Positions 34,001-43,000 of a stretch of 64,000 nt of DNA are shown here, piece by piece. Each line of letters starts with the position of its first letter. Position 1 is the first letter of the stretch. Under the pieces are notes generated by a model. The model was not told where the DNA came from. It ran no database searches and saw only the letters and a list, made by a program, of their open reading frames with translations. Source of the DNA: Lepidostoma basale (taxonomy: Eukaryota > Arthropoda > Insecta > Trichoptera > Lepidostomatidae); the NCBI GenBank assembly GCA_022606425.2, contig JAHDVF020000875.1, positions 806,001 to 870,000 of the forward strand. The letters are read 5' to 3'. Position numbers and translations under genes: made by a program.

Positions 34001-37000
34001 TTTTCTTTGGTGGTAATATGTCATTCTAATTACATTATTTTTGATTTGATTTGATTATATACGTATATGTATTTATTTATATTTTATTCAAATGTGATAA
34101 CTCCATCAACACCGTAGAGTTATTTTTACTAAAATGTAGAATATGTAATATTGGAAATATTTGTTTATGGTTTTGACAGCTGTTAAAATTAATTTGTGTG
34201 TATGTACCAGGCATGTGAGGAGTCAGAGAAATCGACGCGCGTGCATGATTCGATGTATGAATGTTGAGGAAGCGAGAGAAATATGTCAGGAAAGAAAAGT
34301 GTGGAAGTCCGTTATTTCTACCTACCCCTTCAGGGAGACGGCGTGATGGTTAGTTAGTTAGTTATCATTAGACTAGCATAAAAAAGTGGATATTTTAGTT
34401 ACTGTGTGCGGGAGATGCCTATTGGTGGCGATGAGGTTGGCAATCCATCACACTGCGTCTCCCGCGGGCGCGAAAAAAGAAGGAGACAGTGTGGTAGTTA
34501 GTTAATTGTTTATGGTGCCTACATACGAGTATATAATATTTTTAAAATTATGAATTATTTTTATGTAAGTAATTGGATTTCGAAATAATGGATTTTTAAT
34601 GGATCAAGTAGTCATAATTGAGTTAAATTTATAATGGATTGTATATTTATTTTTAACCTATTTATGTCATAAACATAACCATAGATAATGAAAAACTTTT
34701 GATGCAATTTTAATATTATTATTGTTATAAGATGTCATTGTTTGACTTATGATGTTTAAACTAAGAAAATTCACATTTCGCATGAATGTGCATTTGATTT
34801 TTTATCATACCATGAATGTAATGATGATTAGAAATGATAAGGAAAAAGAATGTCGAGGTTTATGTGTGATAATTTTATTGTTTGTAAGTATACAATATGT
34901 CTATTCATTGATGCCACTTCCCTAGAATTCTACATTAGTCATAGCTGCAGTGATTGCCGTTTATAAAGATAACCTCTTTTTGAAAAGTACCTAGTAACTA
35001 TTCTTAGTCACATTTTTACTGTCAAATTTCTTTTGTAGGTGCAATCTTGTATGTAACACTTATCTAGCCAACAATATCCTCCATGTTCAGAAAGGATAAT
35101 CAACTGGATATATTTATGAGCAAACAATGTACATTGCGATAAAATGTACATTGTTTGCTCATTAATATATCCATTAATGACTTATATTACATATTAATGA
35201 CTGTTGTTTTTGAATAATACTTAATTCTGTATAGTTTTTTTTTTGTACAATTAGAAAAGTTTTATTTTTACACCATCAGAATGTGATGAAAATATGCTCA
35301 GAAAAGAAACCTATGCTCATATGAATACAGATTTTCTTTTCCTTCTCTCGGTGTCATGTCAGGTCCCCCCATGTCGACTATCACTCTAGATATAGATACA
35401 GAATGATATTTAGAGTGATTTCCCCCTTGCCTTCTCTGGAGGATTTATTGTTAGGGTTACCTTCTTTTAGCCGGGTGAATCCAATTTATGTGGCGCCGGA
35501 AATTTGCCATTCATCTACTCTCTATTTGCTATGACACTGGTGGTAATGTTAGTGGCCACAAAGCCTGGGGTTCGCTTTGTCTAGACTACCTGCGGATGCT
35601 AGAGTGTTGCTGGTGCTATCGCAACATTGCGTATTATGACATTTTATAAAGGCATACTTCCCGGCAGATTATATCTCATTGTAGCTCTACGATACTATAG
35701 ATGTTATAGTTAAATTTTAATTATTAATTATTAGTCATAAAATCAATGTAATCAAGACAAATATTGATTGATCATGTATCATAATTACCTATTAAACAAT
35801 ATTACATCATTTTCAGGTAACAATGTCATAAATTAAAGTCAATCTTAAAAAAGTGATCGAAAGTATAACAGCTAGTGCGAGTGCGGGACCTACGAATGAT
35901 AATATTGAAAAAATAAGTACGAATGAGATGAAAAGATCCGTGAGTGCAATGAAAAGTGGAAAAGCTGTTGGGTTTGATTGTATTGCCATAGACTTTATTA
36001 AAAGCGGTGGCGAAGTGGTTTCTACATGGTTATGGAAGTTATTTAACCAGTGCTTGGAGGAGGGATATACGCCGCTAGACTGGAGGAGAGCAGTAATTAT
36101 GCCCCTGTACAAAGGAAAAGGATCGCGTATGGAATGTGGAAACCACAGAGCTATTAGTCTTTTGAGTGTCGTTGGTAAAGTCTATGGCAGAATTTTAATA
36201 GAAAGAGTAAGAAAATTGACGAGTGACAAAGTTTGGGATGTGCAAGGTGCCTTTATGAATGGCAGAGGATGTATGGATCAAATTTTTGGACTTCGTACAT
36301 TGACAGAGAAGTTTCTGGCCAAAAATCGCAAACTTTTCTGTGCTTTGTCGACTTACAAAAAGCATATGATTACGTTAATAGAGAAAAGTTGTGGAAAATA
36401 TTGTCTGAATATGGAATAAGTACAAAACTGATCACGGCAATTAAGTCGCTATACACGGAAAGCACTGCTAGTGTCAGAGTAAATGGAGATCTTACAGCCT
36501 GGTTTGATATCAATAAAGGTGTCAAACAAGCTTGCGTAATGTCCCCGTGGTTATTTAATCTGTATATGGACAATTGTATGAAAGAGCTGAAAGGGTTGGA
36601 TGTAGGTACCAAAATGAGCGGAGTGTCAGTAAGCTGTCTCTTGTATGCGGATGATGCTGTCCTACTTGCTGACAACGAGCATGAACTACAAGTCCTGGTG
36701 AATTGTATGTATGAGGTATGCATGCGAAATGATCTGATGATGAATGTTAATAAGTCCAAGGTAATGATTTTTGAAAAGGAAGAAACCGTGACAGTCTGCA
36801 ACATTAGCGTGAATGGTGAAAATTTGGAGCAAGTAGTTGAGTTCGTGTATTTAGGTAGTATGTTTACAAGAGATGGGCGAGTGGAGAGGGATATTGAAAG
36901 AAGGGTTGGGGCAGGCAACAAAGTGAATGGTGCACTTAAAGTTGTCATCGCAAACAAAAACCTATCCAAAAAAGCTAGAATGGCAGTGCACAATGGTGTT

Positions 37001-40000
37001 CTTCTACCGACCCTTATGTATGGAAGCGAAGCATGGAACTGGCAAAGGAAGGATGAAAGTAGAATAAATGCAGTAGAAATGAGATCTCTTAGACGAATGT
37101 GTGGATATTCTGTGTATGGAGTGTCGAATGAAAATATAATAAGTGAATGCGGTGCGAATGATGGTGTCATGAACAAAATAATGAAAGGATCATTAAGATT
37201 GTTTGGACATATGGAAAGAATGAATGAAGAAAGAATGGTAAAAAAATAGAGGAAGACCGAGGAAAACATGGCACGATCAAATAAATCAAATATTGAATGT
37301 CGGCCATGTGAGGAGTCAGAGAAATCGACGCGCGTGCATGACACGATGTATGAATGTTGAGGAAGCGAGAGAAATATGTCAGGAAAGAAAGGTGTGGCAG
37401 TCCATTCTTTCTGCTTACCCCTTCGGGGAGACGGCGTGATGGCTAGTTAGTTACTTAGTTATCTTAAAAAAAGTGATAATTTCTATTTAATTTACTGATT
37501 TTAATTGCTACTAAAATATGTTACTTTTCTGTATTGGACCGTCGTGCATAGTTATTCTGCTACATATGTTTTATTATTATTCTAATGTTTCAGTGATTCT
37601 CGCATTTGGAATGAAGGAATCTGCCTTGTTCAACAATATTTTCACTATCTTTAACATCTGTATCATATTATTTGTGATAATCGCTGGATCTATTAAAGGT
37701 AAGATAATTTAAAGCTTGTATTTTGTAGTATAGCTTATGTATTTCATGTCTTGTAATTTTCAATTCAAATACTAACAGCTGATACTGGTAACTGGAACAT
37801 CGCTCCAGAGACTATTCCGGAAGGAGTACACGCAGGGACGGGGGGTTTCTTCCCTTTCGGATTCGCAGGCACCTTAAAGGGGGCGGCCACATGCTTCTTT
37901 GGATTTGTGGGGTTTGACTGCATCGCAACCACCGGGGAAGAGGTCCACAACCCCAAGAGGGCCATCCCTCTCTCCATCCTCGCATCCCTGGGCATCATTT
38001 TTTTGGCATACTTTGGGATCTCTACGGTGCTCACTCTCATGTGGCCCTACTATCTGCAGGTTCAATTATGCTTATAAGTTTATCATAGTATATTTAGAGC
38101 GCTCTTAACATTTTGATAATATTAATGTAAGGTAAAACATGTTAACAGTTTAATAAAGTTATTTGAAATACCAAATTTCGGTACACATGATAATTTAAAA
38201 CTTTTATATGATAGTCTAATGAAAACTAACTAACTAACCATCACGCCGTCTCCGCGAAGGGGTAGGCAGAAAGAATGAACTGCCACACTTTTCTTTCCTG
38301 ACATATTTCTCTCGCTTCCTCAGCATTCATACATCGTGTCATGCACGCGCGTCGATTTCTCTGACTCATCACGTGTCCGACATTCAATATTTGATTAATT
38401 TTGACTCATTTGATTAATTTGTCTAATGATATTACTGAAAAATCTTGATGGAAGTTAATTTTAAATATTAATGAAATAAAACAATGTTTTTGTTTTTATT
38501 TTGACAGCGACCGGTTTTGTCAAAATAAACACAAAAATGGAATTAGTCAATAAAAAAGATTTACATTTGAAAAATTTATTTGAAAATAATTTAATTAATA
38601 TGCTATCATTTGAATAATAATTTATATATTTATTTCTTTGAAAGGATGAAGATGCCCCGATTCCGTTTGTATTTGGACAAGTAGGGTGGGAGTGGGCCAA
38701 ATGGATTGTTGCCATCGGAGGAATATTTGGTCTTCTATCAAGGTAGGTACCTAAATAATGTTCTTTTCATTTTCTTTAAAATGGTAAACACATACTTAAA
38801 TATTATATAATAAAAAATACATTATTAAGTATAATTTACAAATACTTATTTTCTTTTAGTTTATTCGGTTCAATTTTTCCACTGCCCCGTATTCTGTACG
38901 CCATGGCTTCTGATGGATTGGTGTTTAAATGTTTTGGTACCATAAGTCCCAGATTCAAGAGCCCCGTCATGGGAACTATTTTCGCTTCTCTTTTGACAGG
39001 TAGGTAATTCATTATTACATTAAACATTAAAAACATTTATCTTAATTAAACAATGTTGATCTATCAGTTTCTTATTTTTTAGGAACATTGGCTGGACTAT
39101 TTGAATTATCTCATCTTGTAAATATGATGTCTATAGGAACCCTCATGGCCTACACGATTGTTGCAGCTTGTGTATTATTACTAAGGTAAAATATTATCCT
39201 TTCCGTAATGTTACCGAATTTGTTGTCTTTTTGTATTTATTTTTCTTTGTTTTATTGTGTTTGTGTTGTATTTCACCACATTATATTGTACCTATTCAAA
39301 AAAGGTTCATTGATTTTTTTGGGATGGCAACTCTAAATTATGTAAATTTAAATCATGTTCCATTTTATCATAATTTTGAATATCCATTTTGTCTTTATTT
39401 ACATGTTGTATGTGCTTATTTTATTGTTGTGCTTGTACATTTTTATCAGCTGTGTTTGTGGCTATCATTTCATTAATTGTATATTCTGTTTGTCCGTCCA
39501 TCTTTTAAGGTTTAATCGTGAATTTGATCAAGTTGGGAGATGCGAAACGGCGGAGGTTTGCAGCAATGTGGAAGAATCTTATTCCTTACTGGATTCAGAA
39601 TACTTGTGCGAGGATGACGAGTATGGCAGTACCGCGGTGCCTGATTATACTGAAGAGTAAGCCAAGGACTATGCGGTGACGGTGCTTCAAGGTGGTGGCT
39701 GTTTAAAATTTAACACTTTCTTGTGATTTTCTTTTGTTTGTATAAAATGTTTATTTCGTAAATTGTATATTAAAACTTTGTTTTTTCTACTTTTTAGTTT
39801 ATTTTTCTTGACATGTTTCGAAGATTTTACACCACTATATTCAGGAGAACAACATAAACTCTTGTTCTCCCAATTATGAAGGCATAATACCTTCAAAACA
39901 TGTTGAGATTTTTTTTTATATTTTGCATATTTGATCTCTTTCTCTCAGTTTTACAAAAACATTAATGATCTCTGAGCTTCTGAAGCATTTGAAACTAGAA

Positions 40001-43000
40001 TATTTCCAATTTATTAGCGCCCTTGAGATGATTAATGCATAAAAATGACACTATAAATCATCCAATGTATTATTATTCTTATTAATAATAACTTATCCTA
40101 ACCTATTATTGAAATGTGAAATTACCAGATTTGAACGCGACAGTCCACCCCTGAAAGGGGAGGTCCAGCAGCACGAGTCCTCATACCTCGTGAGCGGGGA
40201 GAAGTTTTCATTCAGTCGGACCCTCAAGCAACTCTTCAACTGCAGTCTCGGCTCTGATCCCTCGCGCCTCTCCTCCTTCATCGTGGGCAGCCTCATCGCA
40301 CTGTACTGTGAGCATACAAAAAACATCTATTTATAGATCATGCCCAATTAGATTGCTGTAGATTTCTTGACTGAAATTTTGGTGATAGTGTCATGTTCAT
40401 TTAGCTTGGTTCTTAACTTAATTTCTGCATTTGATCACATCAAAAGCTATTGTTGCTTTCGAGGACCCTTCTTTTAATGATAACATACAAAGAAAAAAAT
40501 TAAACAAAATATCGGATGTACTATATTTTTTTTTCTTGGTTTTATAAGTTAGTGATATGCACTATTTATCGGATGTAAATTGAAGGCTGGTTATTTCAAA
40601 GGTGCTAATTTGCTTAAACAAATAAATAAATGAAATAAAAATATAATCAAATGATTTTACTAAAAAGAAAAAGAGAAAAAAGCTATTGTAATAAGTGTCA
40701 TGTAGCACGGGTGGCACCTTGAGGATGAAATTGGATCTACACTATATTTGTGATCAGCTCTTTTTTTTCTCACTTGTTTCGAACAACGATATATTGCTAA
40801 GGGTTAAAGTTATTTATGTTATTGATGAAAACTATTTTACAGTTATTTTGATGAAGACATTAAATAATATGTAATAATTGAACAATAATTTTATAATTCC
40901 AATGTAACTTTTTGTTAATCATTATTTACCATTGTTTATTATTGATTTCAGGTGCCTTTTGTATTGCATTCAGTCTTTGCATAATATACTCCATAGACGA
41001 GTTGAAGGAGGGAACCGTGTGGAGCGTGGTGCTCACCTCTCTGTTTGGGGCCTTCATGCTCCTCTGCATGCTCTTCATCTCCCTCCAGCCCAGGTCCAAG
41101 ACCAAACTCTCCTTTCAGGTATTGTTCCTTACCTACTATTCATTGTTGCTTATGCATTTCAATAGCTGCAATCTGGAGACTTACCGGTGATAGGAGCGCA
41201 CGATGAGTCATGTGGAGGATAGTTCATGGGATGGACACGACCCTCAGTCATGAGGAATGTGACTAAGAAGAGAAGATAAATTTTAATACGTCTGACTCAA
41301 TTTTTGATCTATACGCAAATATTTTCAAACTGCATTTATATTTCGAAATATTCATTTTATGACCTAGTTTTTACAAATGATAAATGTAAAAGCCCTCTGA
41401 GCATAAATCTTACATATTAAAATGAAGGTTTTGACCCATTTTCTGCGAGAAGGGTATTAATAATACCCGTTTGTTGGACTGGTGGTGGCTAGCATGAAGG
41501 GTATAAATACCCTTTTCGCAGACTCCGTTGGAATTGTATTTTTACATTTCATTTAAGTGACATGTTTTTATCACATTTTAAAGTATACATAAATGTTATC
41601 ATACACTACACTATTCCAAGTTCAAAGCGAGCTTGAGATTTCAAAAAGTGTGTATGTTCCATGGCTCTATGGTTGTTCAATCTGTATATGGACAAGTGTA
41701 TGAAAGAACTGAAAGGAATAAGTGCTGGTGCTAAGATGAGTGAGATGTCTGTAAGTTGTCTGCTTTATGCAAACGATGCCGCTCTCGTTGTGGATAGTGC
41801 AGGCGAATTACAAGTCTTGGTGTCTAGACTGTATGAGGTATGCATGTCAAACAATTTAATGATGAATGTCGGAATGTCAGGAGATGGTTTTTGAAAGGGA
41901 AGAGGAAATGACACATTTTTTAACAGAAGTGTGAATGAAGAGAATCTCAAGCAGGTGTCTGAGTTTGCGTATTTAAGTAGCATGTTCACAGTGGATGGTC
42001 GAACGGATAGTGACATCAAAGGGTTGGTGCGGGCAACAAAGTGAATGGAGCCTTCAAAACTGTTATTGAAGTAAAAGTTTATAAACGAATGGTCATTCAC
42101 AGCGGAGTTCTAGTTCCGACCCTTATATTTGGAAGCGAAGCATGGAACTGGCAGAAAAAGGATGAGAACAGAATAAATGCACAAGATATGAGATCCCTTA
42201 GATGTATGTGTGGTGAAACGATGTATGACAGAGTTTTAATTGCTGATATTAGGAAGGAATGTAGAGCGGAAGAAAGTATTATGAACAAAATTATGAAAGG
42301 ATCTCTGCGTTGGTTTGGTCACATGGAACGCATGGATGAAGAAAGAATGGTTAAGAATGTATATGTAAATGGTGTGAATAGAGTACGGAGTCGTGGGAGA
42401 CAGAGGAAAACATAGCATTATCAAATTAATCCAATTTTAAAGGTCGCCCATGTTAGTAGTCCAAAGAATCTTGCTTTATGACTCGCTGTATGCATGTGGA
42501 GGAATCTAGAGAGGTGTGTCAGGATGCAGTAGTGTGGCAGTCCATTCTCTCAGCCTACCTCTCAGGAGAAACAGTGTGATGGTTTGTTATTGTTTTGTGT
42601 ATGTTGCGGCAATCATTTATGCCTTAAACATTTATGCTGTTTGTAATGTCTTTTGAGTAAATAAACTGAGAGTAAACAATCGATCAAGCAGCAGGATGGA
42701 ACCGTAAATTCCCATATACAGGCAGAAGTAGCTCCTCTTCACCCCTCTTGAACTAAATTGTGACAGAAAGTAATCACAAGTGTTCCGGCAGGTTCCTCTG
42801 GTGCCCCTGATCCCGTGCATCAGCATGTTTGTGAACATCTACCTCATGCTGATGCTGGACGTCTACACCTGGATCCGCTTCGGCATATGGATGGCCATCG
42901 GTGAGATCCATCATTATATTGTATTACCCAACCTTGATGTTATGCACTGCATTTCATTATATATATTTCATCAGCAGATTTTCTTAGCCACAGTATAAAA

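Noticed and set aside
36370..37344. Minus-strand ORF of 324 codons
   Set aside because: It is the antisense shadow of the RTE reverse transcriptase, whose plus-strand motifs (YADD and others) are clear.
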